From Siphlonurus alternatus (Eukaryota > Arthropoda > Insecta > Ephemeroptera > Siphlonuridae): 64,000 nucleotides of DNA. Positions within the stretch are counted from its first letter, which is position 1. Each line of letters starts with the position of its first letter. Below are positions 32,606 to 63,610 of this stretch, one piece after another. Where the stretch lies: the NCBI GenBank assembly GCA_949825025.1, contig OX463778.1:36762571-36826570 (forward strand), in the 5' to 3' direction. The position numbers and the translations under genes are program-made. The notes below the pieces were generated by a model, which worked only from the letters and a program-made list of their open reading frames with translations, was not told the DNA's origin and did not search any database.

Positions 32606-35600
32606 TCAGGATTTGGACTTGAGTTGAGCCATTAGTGATGCACTTTCTTGCTTCATCTGCCTCAGATCTGCTGTAATTCTCTCGAGATTCGCAGACACAT
32701 TCTTAGCATTCTCAGTTTCAATCTGAAACAACAAGATTGGTTATTTACTATCTATATTCTTTTTATTCTAAGCTGGTCTAATATGAAGCTTTCAATAATT
32801 TATGTTACGTAAAAAAAGAAGCATGTGGAAAAAAATGAATGTGATGCAAACTGAGAATAATTTAAAAAATGTAAATGAAGCAACGTAGGACAGGATGATA
32901 CCTGCAAATTATCTCGAAGAAGCAATATAACTAGATTGTACTGACCTGGTCCTCGAGGTCCCTGATCTCCCGCATGGTGGCACCTGTCTCCTGCACCAAG
33001 GTCACCAACTCCGCACAGTCTGCATGTAGCGTTGCCAGCAGCTTGTAGGCCCGACGAGCAGCCTCCTCTCGTTTGGCATCCTAAGATGCAGTTCATGTCA
33101 ATTCACTTCTTTTATAATAAAGAAAAAAAATATCGTCCACAGAGCATTGAAAAATGTTACACAGTTGGATGAAAAAGGCTCTGCCTGATGGCTCAAAAGA
33201 GATATATGTATGATAACTAGAAAGACAAAGCAACTGACTGCCAATCATACTAATATACAGTATATAAAAAATGGCATTTTTTATTCTCTCTGTACTTTGT
33301 ATAATTAAAAGTACCCTAAGCTGTGCCCTACCTTGAAGATAAGTTCGTCAGCCACAGCGAAAGAGCGGTCCAGCCTGCCGGTTAGCTGGTTGATCTCCTT
33401 CTGCACCTGCCGTGTGTCAGCCAGCACTCTTTCAATTTCCTCCTTCTGCTTTCGGATGTTGCCAATTATCTCAAGTATACGCCTCGTGTATGCAGACCTA
33501 GCAAGCACAGTTAAATTTTAGCTCTTTAGGAAAAGGTTTATAATCTTTAGAAACAATAAAAGTATTGACAAAATATTTTCTCTTTCTTTTATGGATTCAA
33601 TTTAAGGCAAAAAATTTAGTGATTTGCATGGTCATAGTAAAACAAATTATTGTTGATACACCTAAGCCACTCAAGAGAACCAACCTGCTGACGTCCTTGG
33701 TGAGCTTCTCGCAGTCTGCAGCCAGCTGACGGTGCAGCGCCTCTTTAGTTCTTGCCTCCTCCCCAAGCTCCTTCATCTTGTCCCGTACCGAGCGGACTGC
33801 TTCTGTTGCCCGCTGGCTCTCTGACTGCAAGCACAGAAACATCACGCCTCTGATTGTAATAAAACAACAAAATTGTAAAAATGTCATTTTAATATTTATT
33901 TGAATGGAAGATCTTGGGAAAAGTACATTTTAAAATATTGATTGTATATTCACATAGATATTGTTTACTCTTATAATATAATATATTATTTAAGGTAGAG
34001 ATAACGTCGAACAGCTGTTCGACGTAATCCCCTTTGATTAACATGTAAACCTTAGCAAATTGACAAAAATTCTGAAATTTTTTTGAGAGGCAGATATTAG
34101 TGCCTAAAAGCCATAGAAAAAGTTTCAAAACAATTAAACGAGCCAATTTTTTAAAATTAAGTTCTTAATTTGTCTCTCTATGGGAAAGCCCTATGCTGAA
34201 AATTAAAAAAATTAATTAAAAAAAAATCGGCTCGTTAAATTGTTTTGAAATTTTTTTCTATGGCTTTTAGGCACTTTTATCTGCCTCTCAAAAAAATTTC
34301 AGAATTTTTGTCAATTTGCTAAGGTTTACATGTTAATCAAAGGGGACTACAACAATCGATTGTTCGTGTTATCTTACCCTTAACCATGAAAAACAAAAAA
34401 GAAATTATGCATATAAATTTTATAAAACACAGTACTGTAACAGTATGTTAATTACCATGCATATACTGGATATTTACCTAAGTAAAATAAACTTAATTAC
34501 AGTATAATTTTTATAACACAGACATACTGTATTATATTTTTTCTTCTACCACAAGCAATAAATTTTTATCATTGATGATAAAAAAATAACTGGTTTTGGG
34601 ACTTAGTTAGCTCCATTAAGAGACACGACAGCTAATAACCTATAGGATCATTCATAACTGTAGAAACCACGCACCACTCGTTGGCTGTTTTTCTCCCTCA
34701 GTTCTCGGTAGTTGTGCAAGAGGGGTGCGCGGTGCCTCTCCCACTGTGAGGCCAGCGTGGTGAGACGCTTGGCACTCGCTTCAACAAGACCCTGCAACTT
34801 GGCAACGTTGCTCTCGGCCTCAGGCAGCAGCTCAGCTGTCTGCTTCTGCACGGCAAACCTCTCCTCCTGCGTCCGTAATGACACCTCAGCCGCATCAGCT
34901 TCGCCACTCGCCTGCAAGCATTCTTCACTCAGATCCTGGATCTACCGTGTTGTGTTTACAATGGCAGGTTAATTTCTACTACCATTTTATTTTACATGCT
35001 AGTAAATACAAAATAACATTACTTTGGGACAGTAAATAAATCTACTACACATTGTTCCCAGGCTATTTTTAGAATATCTTTTCAATCAAAGTTCAAAACA
35101 TGTCCATGAAATTTTTTAAAAATATGAAAGTAAAGAGCCATCACCTTCAATGGTAAATTACAGGTACACTAATATTACATAACTATAAGAAATAGTCATG
35201 TTTTGAAGGTGACTGTCTCTATCAGTTGTTTCCCAAGTTTGCTGGAGGTTGCTCACCTGGGCAGCCCTGGCGGCCAGTGACCGAGCGTTGAGTTGCAGCT
35301 GCTCCAGTCGAGATGAAAGCGCCTCTGCCTCCTCCTGCAGACTCTGCACCACCGTCTCCTCCCCTCCCCCGGCCGGCCCCGCCTCCGTCTGTGAGAACAC
35401 ACAAGGGAGTTATGAGCAAGCAGCCAGTTACACCTCAAGTGTCAGCCTCAAGTGTCGGCCTCAAGTGTCGGCCTCAAGTGTCGGTGTTGAGAAAGACGCT
35501 GTCTTGTTATGACCAGTGAGTAAATTTTAAAATTATATTTTCATGAAAAATCAACACTTTCATGTAATTGGATTTAACACAGTAATAAAATCTAAAATAC

Positions 35601-38546
35601 TTACTGTATTTCCATTTTTTTTTGTTCAATAACTAAGAAGTATTATACATAGAGTTAAGCCAAGAAATTTTTAGTACAGTGCTGTACCAGATTTAGTACT
35701 TGATTTTGAAATAAAATTTTGGCTTGCTTTTATTATTGAATTAAACAACATTTTAAATAGAAATGAAGAAAATTCTAGCAATTTGTCTTACCACAGACGG
35801 CATGGCTGCTGCTTCTACCTGCTGGGCCGAGGTAGTTCGAGAGGTGGGCACGGGCACAGCAACCTCTCCCTTGGCAAGAGATCGGAGGCGAGGCAGAGGA
35901 GTGGGCACCTCAGGTGCTGACGAGACTGTTGTCAGGGGAGACCAATCTCGCTGCAGGCTACGAACAAGCTGCTCACTAGCCTCCTGTAGCAAAATAAACC
36001 AGTAGTTTATTAGAAAGCATATCATACCAAGGACACGTTTCTATTGTAAGTCTAAACAATTTGAAAACAAAAATATATACATTATTACCATACATTATTT
36101 ACTGTATCAAATATATTAACAAGAAAAGAAAGAAATAAAAAAAAGTAAAAAATATCATTTGGTACGGTAAAATAAATTTTATATTAAATTTTCAGTAAAT
36201 AAAAAATAAATAATAATAAAAAATTTTTTTGGACAAGTACAGTAATCAATAATACCATTCACTACATTGATTTTATAGATTACATAGCTTTAATTAAAAA
36301 GTGAGCTTATACGTCTTTCATTTTGGAACTTGTTCGACTAAGCCAGAATTATGAAGTCACCTGGAATGTGTGTGTCTGGCCAGCATTGGCGAGCATCTCA
36401 GAGTTGAAGGCTATGAGGGAGGGCAGCAGTTGAGAACGGTGCTCCACTTGGTCCATCACTGCAGGAGGACAGTAGCTCTTGTCATCTGTTGGCAACAGAG
36501 ATCAATTGGCAACTCAACAAAGGACAACTCAATTTGGAAATTAATAATTAATCTAAAAATAATAGACCTAACTATACTACAATTCAATATACATTTTAAC
36601 CAAATCTTTAAAAAACATAAAACCTGCATAACCATCTCTGAAAGCTCTATAGATCCATATGATAAAAACTAGGAAGTTATTGTATGTACTTCAATTTTTA
36701 CTACCTAGAAAATAGAAAATAAATAATAATAAAAATATATATAATGCACATGCAGTATTGATGTCTATATAATGTAAAGAGAACGAAATAAGAGTATCAA
36801 CCTTAAAAATTTTTATTGCAAAAATGGATAGAGGGTGCAAAGTTATGCCACTAGGATTTTTTTCAGATTTTTAGAGCCCGGGAAGTAATGCTGAAAAGTT
36901 TTGCAGAGGTTGAGTTTGAACCCACGCCCCTTTTAGGTCCTATCCTTTTATTTGGAGAGGCGTCACTTTCTCTGTACTTTCAATATTTTTTTAAAAATAG
37001 TTCCTGGACTCTAAAAAATCTGAAAAAAATCAGGGTAGAATAACTTTGCACCCTCCTCCATCCATTTCTGCAGTAAAAAAATTTGAGGTCGATACTCCAT
37101 TACTGCAGAAGATATTTTTCAATTATTTTTAGTAATGTACGTAACTGATGTAATTGAAAATTTTTAAGAATATAATAGGTGGTGGTATAGTAGTAAGATT
37201 TATTTTCAGAAATAAGTCTTCTGCTCTCTATGGTTAAATAAAAATTAGTTTACAGTACAGTGGACTGTAAAAAGGTAAATCTAAGGCTCAATAATCAGAT
37301 TATGTTATTGAATGAAAAGCTAATTTCTGGACTCTCACCTGTGGCAAGCTTGTCTGGCAAGGTTAGTGGAACGCTGCTGAAATGGCGGGTGTTGGAGAAT
37401 CCCTCACGTAGCCAGCTGCCATCCGGGAGTGCCTGCAAGCCGCGTAAACGACACCTAACCGGAAGCCAAGGCACCGAGAGCTGCTGACGGAGCCTCTCAC
37501 ACACCAGCTGTTTTGCCAGGCGTGCAGACCCTGTACCATCCAGATACATCTCAATGTCAATTTATTTAAGTGTATAAAGTGGACTTTTTTAGCCAACTGT
37601 AATATAAAAAAGTACCTACCTAAAGGTTCATCTATTACTTTTTCTGATTCCTTAGGAAGTTTTTCAATCAGGAACATAAATACTTTGCGAATATCTGCTT
37701 CGGTTGAGTATAAAAAAGTTTGGTAGCCAATATCTCCCTTGTAGCCCAAATCCTAAGACAATGAAAACATTGATAAACAAGAGTCAGGTGATCAGGTTCT
37801 CTCTATATCACTCACCGTGCATGCCTGGGCGAGGCTTGCACCCACCCTGAAGCGAGCAGACATGGAAGGTGGCAAGGACAGAGGAGCTTCCACTCCCGGA
37901 CTTACTAGCCGTAAGCATCGTGATGTTGCCTCTACTACAGTCTCTGTCGTGAACTGTCCAAGACTGTCCACATCCTCCTCCAAATCACTGTAAATATTGA
38001 CATAATGTACAGTCATACATTTTTTTGTAACTAAAGGTTAAAACTAAAATGCATCACATATATCCTTGAGAATATTAAGACCAGTGCATTATGCCAATTA
38101 ACGTATGTTAAACTTATTCATGCATTCATGCATACAAATTAAATATTGAAAAATATTTGCTGAATGCAGAAAGTGCAATGTGGAATGCTAAAATCAAAGT
38201 TTTTAATCCATCCTATGAAGGACAATGCAAATGAGGTTTCAAGAATGATCTTAAAATGTCATTCAAAAGGTCATGGGAAATTATTAATATCCAACATCCT
38301 GCCTAGCTATACCATCAACTCATCAAAAACATGTGACTTTATGAAGGCCGGCGGTTTGACAGCAACAGAAAGAATCTCCAATGTGTATCATATCTCATTG
38401 AAGCAATAAAAAATTATGATGGTACTACAATCTAATGAATTTGTTCTTACTGATCAATATCTCAAAGTGCTATTTGGAACAAAAACTTATACAAACCATC
38501 CGATTTGTCGGAGGGTGTGGAGAATGATCTTGTCAATTTCTTCCAT
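32606..38546 (-). CDS. CCDC22: CCDC22, CCC complex subunit (12 exons, complete)
   Basis: Exons in transcript order: 38546-38497, 37987-37816, 37752-37620, 37530-37339, 36485-36361, 35983-35792, 35388-35257, 34941-34675, 33824-33685, 33497-33332, 33080-32946 and 32722-32606. The joined length is 1821 nt, giving 606 aa (human about 627), with consistent phase throughout. The N-terminus (M-E-E-I-D-K-I) and the F-T-T-E-T-V-V-E-A segment form the calponin-homology-like NN-CH domain. The C-terminal half is coiled coil with the highly conserved R-I-L-E-I-I-G-N-I-R-K-Q-K-E-E-I and L-D-R-S-F-A-V-A-D-E-L stretches. CCDC22 pairs with CCDC93 and COMMD proteins in the CCC complex, which works with retriever in endosomal cargo recycling and with cullin ligases. 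The linker exons (36485-35257) are diverged and Pro/Ser-rich. The gene is convergent with VPS41. Confidence 0.95.
33990..34383. mobile_element. TTAA-flanked foldback MITE, copy 3
   Basis: A 394-bp element in a CCDC22 intron with TTAA at both borders (33990-33993 and 34380-34383). Its arms match copies 1 and 2, and its GGGAAAGCCCTATGCTGAAA centre is shared with them. Confidence 0.9.
36792..37097. mobile_element. Foldback MITE in CCDC22 intron
   Basis: GAGTATCAACCTTAAAAATT and its inverse bound about 306 bp. Both arms contain AATGGATAGAGGGTGCAAAG-type blocks followed by TTTTTTTCAGATTTTTAGAG. The non-repeated middle is GC-richer (CCCACGCCCCTTTTAGG). Confidence 0.85.
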
Positions 38547-38720
38547 TGTAATTTTTTTTTTCAAACAGCTGTAGAAGTTGTCATAAAAACTGATGATAGA
38601 TGGCAGGAGCGTTTCAAAGCAAAAAATTCTATTTTATATTTTCAAATATAGATGGCAGAAGTTCAAGAAATCACGCGAATTCAAGAAATAATTTGCGGAA
38701 ATTTTCAAAGCTGTCAATCA

Positions 38721-38767
38721 TGAGAACAGAGCGTACTTGACTACTCAAGTTCGCTCTGATGAGAACA
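38721..38767. repeat. Small palindrome flanked by 8-bp direct repeats
   Basis: CAGAGCG-ACTTGA and its inverse TCAAGT-CGCTCTG surround a 4-nt loop, and TGAGAACA flanks the palindrome on both sides (38721-38728 and 38760-38767). This could be the remnant of an excised or minimal element. Confidence 0.7.
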
Positions 38768-39228
38768 TATATATATATATTTTTTGTTTTTTACAAAAGT
38801 CGAAATGCTCTATATAAAATGTTTCTACTGATATCCAATTAATTAACAGCACTAAATACTAAGCATAAATTTTTTTCCGAAAATTAAAAAGCTCTTTTCA
38901 AAGTTTTAATTAAAAGCTATAATATATAGTGTATATGCATATACTATAAAATTAAGTATTAATTTTTCTTATTTTTTCCAGAGTAAATTAAATAATAAGG
39001 ACTCTACGGACTCTATAAGTAAGCCGCGTGGTGCAAATATTAAAATACTTAAAAATTAATAATTTAATTTGTGTCTTATTTTACTTCAGTAAAAATGCAA
39101 AATATTAAAATAATACGAAATATATATATATACATATATATTATATATACTTATAAATAATATAATTATATCTAAATACCTATAAATAGTGAGAATCACT
39201 TCAAAATAACAGTATATAATATATAATT

Positions 39229-39318
39229 AAAATATAATTTGTTTGTTAAAAATTGCATGCAAATGGGATAATAAAAATATAATTTGTTTGTTAAAAATTG
39301 CATGCAAATGGGATAATT
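39229..39318. repeat. 45-bp tandem duplication with octamer motif
   Basis: Two essentially identical 45-bp units each contain ATGCAAAT (39257-39264 and 39302-39309), the canonical POU/Oct octamer, preceded by GC to make GCATGCAAAT. They lie about 130 bp beyond the stop codon of the bHLH gene. Confidence 0.9.
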
Positions 39319-39442
39319 TTAAATTAATTAAACTACATTTCATAAAAAAATATTTCAATCTCTTAATTGATTCTAAAATTTAATGCATGGTCAATTAAGT
39401 AGCATGTAACACACGGTATATTAATTAATTATACGTTCATCA

Positions 39443-39823
39443 CTAGTTGCGGAGCTGGACTTGGAGTAGCTGGATATACTGGATGGCTGCCCGCAGCACG
39501 TCTACTTTGCTGAGGCGCTTCTGACGTGCGATCTCATGGAAACGATCGCTGGGTAGAGCGCTGCGTAACTTCTCGAACCCTTCGTTGACACTGCGAACAC
39601 GTTGACGCTCGCGTTCGTTTCGTCGTCGCACGCTACACGCCTCACCGTGAGCTCCTGGCTCGGCCGTGATGCGTTCAGGTAGAGGAATCTTGTTCTCCGG
39701 TAGGAACGGGTCCTCAGGTCGCAGCACCGCACGCCCTTCCCAGTCCGACCAACACATACACTCGTAGCTTGACGAAGAGTCCGCGTTCTCACCCATCGAC
39801 GCAGAGTTCAGTATAACACACAA
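39443..39823 (-). CDS. Achaete-scute-like bHLH transcription factor
   Basis: A single-exon frame of 126 aa. The basic region R-R-R-N-E-R-E-R-Q-R-V-R-S-V-N-E-G-F starts near residue 66, followed by helix 1 (F-E-K-L-R-S-A-L-P), a loop and helix 2 (K-R-L-S-K-V-D-V-L-R-A-A-I-Q-Y-I-Q-L-L). N-E-R-E-R and L-S-K-V are hallmarks of the achaete-scute class; the wording is nearer ASCL3/4/5 than the neural ASCL1 type. Such factors bind E-boxes as heterodimers with a ubiquitous bHLH partner. A second ATG ten codons in could be the real start. The loop (S-D-R-F-H-E-I-A-R-Q) is longer than in ASCL1. The protein ends right after helix 2, without the C-terminal tyrosine motif of proneural members. No intron signals are needed. 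Confidence 0.88.
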   Translation of the reverse strand: MCVILNSASMGENADSSSSYECMCWSDWEGRAVLRPEDPFLPENKIPLPERITAEPGAHGEACSVRRRNERERQRVRSVNEGFEKLRSALPSDRFHEIARQKRLSKVDVLRAAIQYIQLLQVQLRN

Positions 39824-41030
39824 TTAAAACAAATATAATAAATAGTGTTATTATCGTAAGAAAACCTTCCCTATACACGACTCTAACGTGTCAAAGCAGA
39901 GACTGAGAAAATTATACAAAAACCGCAAGAAGAGTGGTGGATACATTGATTTACAAAATCCTCTTTTTCTCCCTACCTTATTTTCAATATAATAAGCGTG
40001 CATGGCTTGATGGGCTTAAAGTTTATTTAAAGTTCATTATAGTGTCGAGAGAAAGACGAGAGGACAAACGCGTTGCAATGTTTACCACCTTATTATCTGT
40101 GCATAATTTATCGCACTCGGTTCAATACGCGGACCATATATACAGTATAGCGCGCGCTGCCGCAACCCAATGTGTGTATTCCATACCTGTCGGGAGCACG
40201 TGTTAATACAATGTAGTGATTTTGTAGGGTGTTCTAAATAAAACATGCAATTAGTAATTTATATCAATCACGTAAAATGTTGGGAATTTAATACACAAAG
40301 CAGATTTGTTCAAATTATTTTAATCACATTTTATTTGTTATTATATATATATATATTATATACACAGTTTTATAATATATTATAGTATATATAGTCAGTA
40401 TATAATATATACAATTAAATTCATGAAATTTCATTTTACAAATTATATTTACATCAACAATAACAAATTGAAGTATTCATTCTTAATTCAATTAAGGTTC
40501 ATTTAAAAAAAATTAATTGAATTCCGTATTTATTTTTGCTGCAGTTTAATACTTTAATTAGACAATAATTATAAAGTATTTTTCCGTTCTTTTTACAATT
40601 TATTAACAATTTCAAATAAAGTCTTATTGCATTTTTATAAGTTATGCAATCATGTGAATCATGTAAAAAAGTCTCTACTTTAAAAAAATGTACACTCATT
40701 GCACTCACGTCAGATTATCTATATAATATATATATTAGGTATAAACACTATAGACACTTCGGTTTAAATTTGAACTTAAAACCTTCCCCAATTAACTTAC
40801 AAGTTATAAGAGGTATAAAAGTTTGAGACATGGTTAAGTTAATTTAAAAAATATAAAATGCTATTACGTAACTGATAAAACTAATAATACATACATTTTG
40901 ATTTTATATAATTATCAATCTAATAATGTCATGCAAACGTTCATTCTACGTATACTTCATTATGGAGAAGTATATAATATATTGAAAAAATGTTGCACTG
41001 CACTTAAGACTTTCTTTCCAGTTTATTCAG
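39824..41030. other. Upstream region of the bHLH gene
   Basis: The stretch is AT-rich with no second gene recognised. A CG-containing stretch (TATAGCGCGCGCTGCCGC) lies at about 40146-40163. Its relation to the bHLH promoter is unknown. Confidence 0.45.
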
Positions 41031-50220
<9,190 letters not shown>

Positions 50221-50467
50221 GCTGAGCGAGAGGTGCTCGCGTGTGATCTGACTGTGCAGCTATGGACGCGGGCTGCTAGAAAGGGACAGTGAAGTCCGCT
50301 CACCGGAGCATAGCAAACGAAAGATTTCGGACCGTGAGAGTGTTTGCCTTCAAGCAATTTGCGTGTGTTATTAATTTCGAGTAACAAAAAATTTCACATT
50401 TTTTTTGTTTTGTTTCGTTTTACGTGATATAGCTTAAATGGCTAGCTTACAGATATTATTCGTCGAT

Positions 50468-50771
<304 letters not shown>

Positions 50772-53700
50772 CAGGCGCGTAATCTAAGGCTTGTTTTACT
50801 GATGTATATATATATATACATTGTGTATATATCAATATATGGTATATACTCGTATTCGGGTGATAACTATATAATTAATAACGACTGAACGGGGAAAAAA
50901 GTACTCTAAAACTAAAAATCTAAAACTAATGTATACGTGAGCTTTTTGTGATATATACATTGCAGATATAGTGTTGCATATTTTAATTGTCACCAATCAT
51001 TTCCGCCATAGTATGTGCGGTTTTACATTGCACTGTTTTATTGGTGATTTGACTCTGCCAATTAATTTATTTTATCGACTGACTTTTAACAAGAACCAAG
51101 CGCGTGTACATTTAAGTTATGAAATATGAAGTAGCGGGATACCACGAAGTACCAAGGCATTTAGGCATTTTTATGTATTATTTTATGTGTTTGTATTTTA
51201 TTTTATATTAATTTTTAGAATATTATACGTATATAATTATGTTAACTGTACAAATCTTTTATATATAAAACAAACTCATGTTTTACCAATTTTCATTATT
51301 AAATAAAAATACCTAAAAATACGAGAAATTTACACAAATAATATGCAAATTAGCGTAGAAAAATTTATTATCTTTAAATAATAAGTTAAAAAAATAATAA
51401 ACTTCCTGTATATTCTGTATAATATTAAAAGCTCGTTTACATATTAATACAGACGATTTACTTTTAAATATGTTTTAATTACATAAATAAACGTGACAAA
51501 AGTTTTATACATAAAATTCGTAACAGCTAGTTTTTGCTGGGGAAAGTAAACTATCTTAAAATGTGTGAAGTTTTTTCAGTGTCAAAACATTTTGAAAGTA
51601 TTAAGCTCATTATATTATGACTGAATATATACCCCAAAAACACAAAAAAAAAAAATCTAAACTGCAATTAAGTTTATAATTGCATCCATATATATTATAA
51701 TATATGTAACTACCCATCTAGTGCGTGCATTTTTATGTAATATCATGTAATATGTAAATAATCTAGTCATCAGCATCAGTCATACTGGATCAAAACATTG
51801 ATATTCAATCTATATAGCACATTTTAAAATTAAAAACTGTTGACCCTAAAAATTACAAAAAAAAAAAAAGTCAAATCTCATCCAAATAAATTTCTAGCCT
51901 GGTTAAAAAAAAAAAAAAAAATGAAAAATATATTTTAGGGCATTTTTTGTGTATAAATAAAACAATTTTTGTTTGGCAAATATTTGTGAATTTATTTTTA
52001 ACTACTTGAGAATACCTTCCAATTTAATGATGAAGGCAGGCTAGGTTTCGAGAGGCACAGGAGCAACATTTCAACAAAATACAGCGGCACATTAGCAGCA
52101 TCATGTACACGTGGGACAAAATTAACTAGAATTTTATAATGCAGTGCTGAATATGGAAACAGTGAATCAACAGGCAACTTTTGCAACACACATCTTATAT
52201 AATCATTCAAATTAAGTAAAAATTATTTATAATAAAAAAAAAATCATACTAAGTAACTCAGCAAGCATTCATAATTTTGTTCTTTCAATAATTAATACAA
52301 CTGTTCATATGCACCAATAGGGCATGTAAATCATCTCACCAGCCAATCATGTTTTTCCAGCAACGAGGTGATTATATAATTATCATCGTCACACGTAACT
52401 CAAAGTTTATTTTACCTTCTAATTTCCAAACAAACTTAGCAAATTTTGTTTACAGACAATTCATATTTTTTAGTTTGTTTTAACGAACTTATTTATAGTT
52501 CTCATACAGCAACCTGCAGCAACAATTTTACAGTTGCAGATCCACATTCAATCAGCCAAATTACTCTGTGACACACAATTCTCAGACTTCATTATCAATT
52601 ATTTAAACCAATTTTATCGCCATTTTCGCCATCACCAGTCTGTATAATTATTAATAAATACAAAATAAATATACAATTTCAATTCATAATATTTTTATTA
52701 TAATAAAAAAATCAATAATTTTAATAATAATAAAACCTTCTACTATTATATTTTAAATAATAAAAATTAAATTTAAATAAAAATAAAATTAAGTTAATTT
52801 TATTAAAAAATGTTCACATAATTTTGTTATAACAATGAAACTCCTTATTATAAGTACATTTAATACATTTATCATTGTTAATACTCTAAAAACGTAGAAC
52901 ATTGCAAGAAAGCACTATATCAAATAACATTTAAAATATGCCTAGAATGAAATATTATTATTATAATATGAGAAATAGAAATTAAACATTACAATGTATT
53001 ATTTATAAATATTGAAAAGAAAAAAGGGGGGGTAGACTATACACTGGTTTGAATGAGTGTGTAGGTCTGACATATCTACAACACTGATGCAGAGGGACAG
53101 ATCCGTTTTTCCCCCACCCCAGACTAATGGCTAGTGATAACGTCGCAGGTTTGTCTATGAAGGTGTAGAGTGTTGCACAGTGATGGTATCGTCTACGGCG
53201 CAAGTGGCCACAACAACTGCAGCTAACATATATTTAACAAAGTGCTAAAACACATTTTAAAATGTCAATGAGAATAATATCCCTCATGCATTTTCTCAAT
53301 AAATTTATGCTGTATTTATGTATCATATATATAGGTCATTTTTTTAAAATAAATTTTGAAACAATTGAAGCATAAATTTCATGGTAATATTAACAATAGA
53401 AATTTATACCCCCTGATAACTTATAATATAATGTTCCTTAATTTTACTTTAATTTTAAAACACTTACATACTCTACAATTATTAACACACAAAACAGCAG
53501 CTAAAAAAAAACTTATATTTCAATGCTAATTTGATACAGAGATGACACATCACAATTATGGGAACTTGAATTATTTTTAACAGCTGTAATATATAATAAT
53601 CATTGAAGCATGTTAGAATCTTTTTTGAATCAATGAGGCTTTATGAAATATGGACGGAAATAAAAATATAAAATAAAAATGAGTTACAAAAGTTATGACG

Positions 53701-54692
53701 TTTTGGCTCAGGCTGAATTTTGTCATGCAACGACTTTCCTTTCATTTGGACAGGAGCCAATAATAGCTAGCTAGTAGATAAAAATGGGTGGAATTTCTTC
53801 TATTTTACACTGAGAAGAAGAAAATGAGGCAGCATTTTTTTTTTTTTATAAATGTTTGATAGTTAACATTTAGATGTAAAAAGCTGAAACTTAATAACAT
53901 TACAGCTTAGTTCATAAGTTTATGTTGTTTTTATCAGTTGTAGTACTTGATGCAGCTCAGAATTACAACATATCAACATATGCAATAAGTATTGAACAAA
54001 CACATATCCCAAAATTGTATGATGTATTTTAATTGTTTTTATTCCATTTCCATGTTGACCAGCCTAACCATATTTGTTTCTAAAACATATATATTATACA
54101 TGCAGAATAACATTTAATGTTCTAGCTGTAAATCAATTGGAAGAAACAAATGAAATTAAAATAATATACAAATATTTTGTATTATTCTATTTACTTGAAA
54201 CTCAACAGAAACTTATTTCAACTAATGAATCTTACGACGTCACAACTAATTAAGTTCAGCACAATTTACATTCCATATCAGTTTAAAAATAAAGTCCCTA
54301 CAATTTCACATCCACTCTTTCCTGCAAATATAAATGTTTCCTTAATACACAGTTGTTATACGTACCAGACATAATTATACATCAATTATAAAGAAAAAAA
54401 AAAATATTATATATATATAAAAGTATATTCTTTGCTGACAACTTTAATTATAAATTGAAATGAATGTTAAAAACACAAGACACATATTATTAACTAGCTC
54501 ACTAAATCTACAATAAATAATAAAACTAACTTAATGTAAGGAGCAAAATTGCTAGTAAAAAGATATTTATAACAAACTTTTTTTTTTTTTTTTTTTTTTA
54601 AAAAGAAAAAATCTTGAGGAATGCTAATATATAAAATTTTGTTAAAATAAAAAGTGCCAATTTTGTTCACATACAAATCCAATAAATATATT

Positions 54693-54698
54693 TTTATT
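54693..54698 (-). terminator. Putative PiT polyadenylation signal
   Basis: AATAAA on the minus strand about 200 nt after the stop codon. Other candidates further downstream cannot be excluded. Confidence 0.4.
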
Positions 54699-54897
54699 GC
54701 ATTAAAATTAAAAATATTTTTACAACATGCAAATTAATAATATGACAATACATATCTTATGTCTGGTCAACAAAATGTATGTATAAAATGAGAGAAGTTG
54801 CATTCTGTGAAATCTTGCTCTGGGCCTCGCGGCCTTGCTGCCATGGTGCGCGTGGTGCTAATCGAGGCGAGGCGTCGTGGTGCAGTGAGGAAGGAGC

Positions 54898-63610
<8,713 letters not shown>

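Larger units (their letters stand above)
38547..39442. other. Upstream region of CCDC22 and 3' side of the bHLH gene
   Basis: Both flanking genes are on the minus strand, so this stretch holds the CCDC22 promoter and the bHLH 3'UTR. It contains the small palindrome at 38721-38767, an AT-rich run near 39115-39190 and the octamer tandem at 39229-39318. No further gene is seen. Confidence 0.5.

Noticed and set aside
51998..53203. Minus-strand short frames in GC-richer patches downstream of PiT
   Set aside because: No domain, no splice sites joining them in phase and position within the probable 3'UTR or intergenic space; not enough to call a gene.
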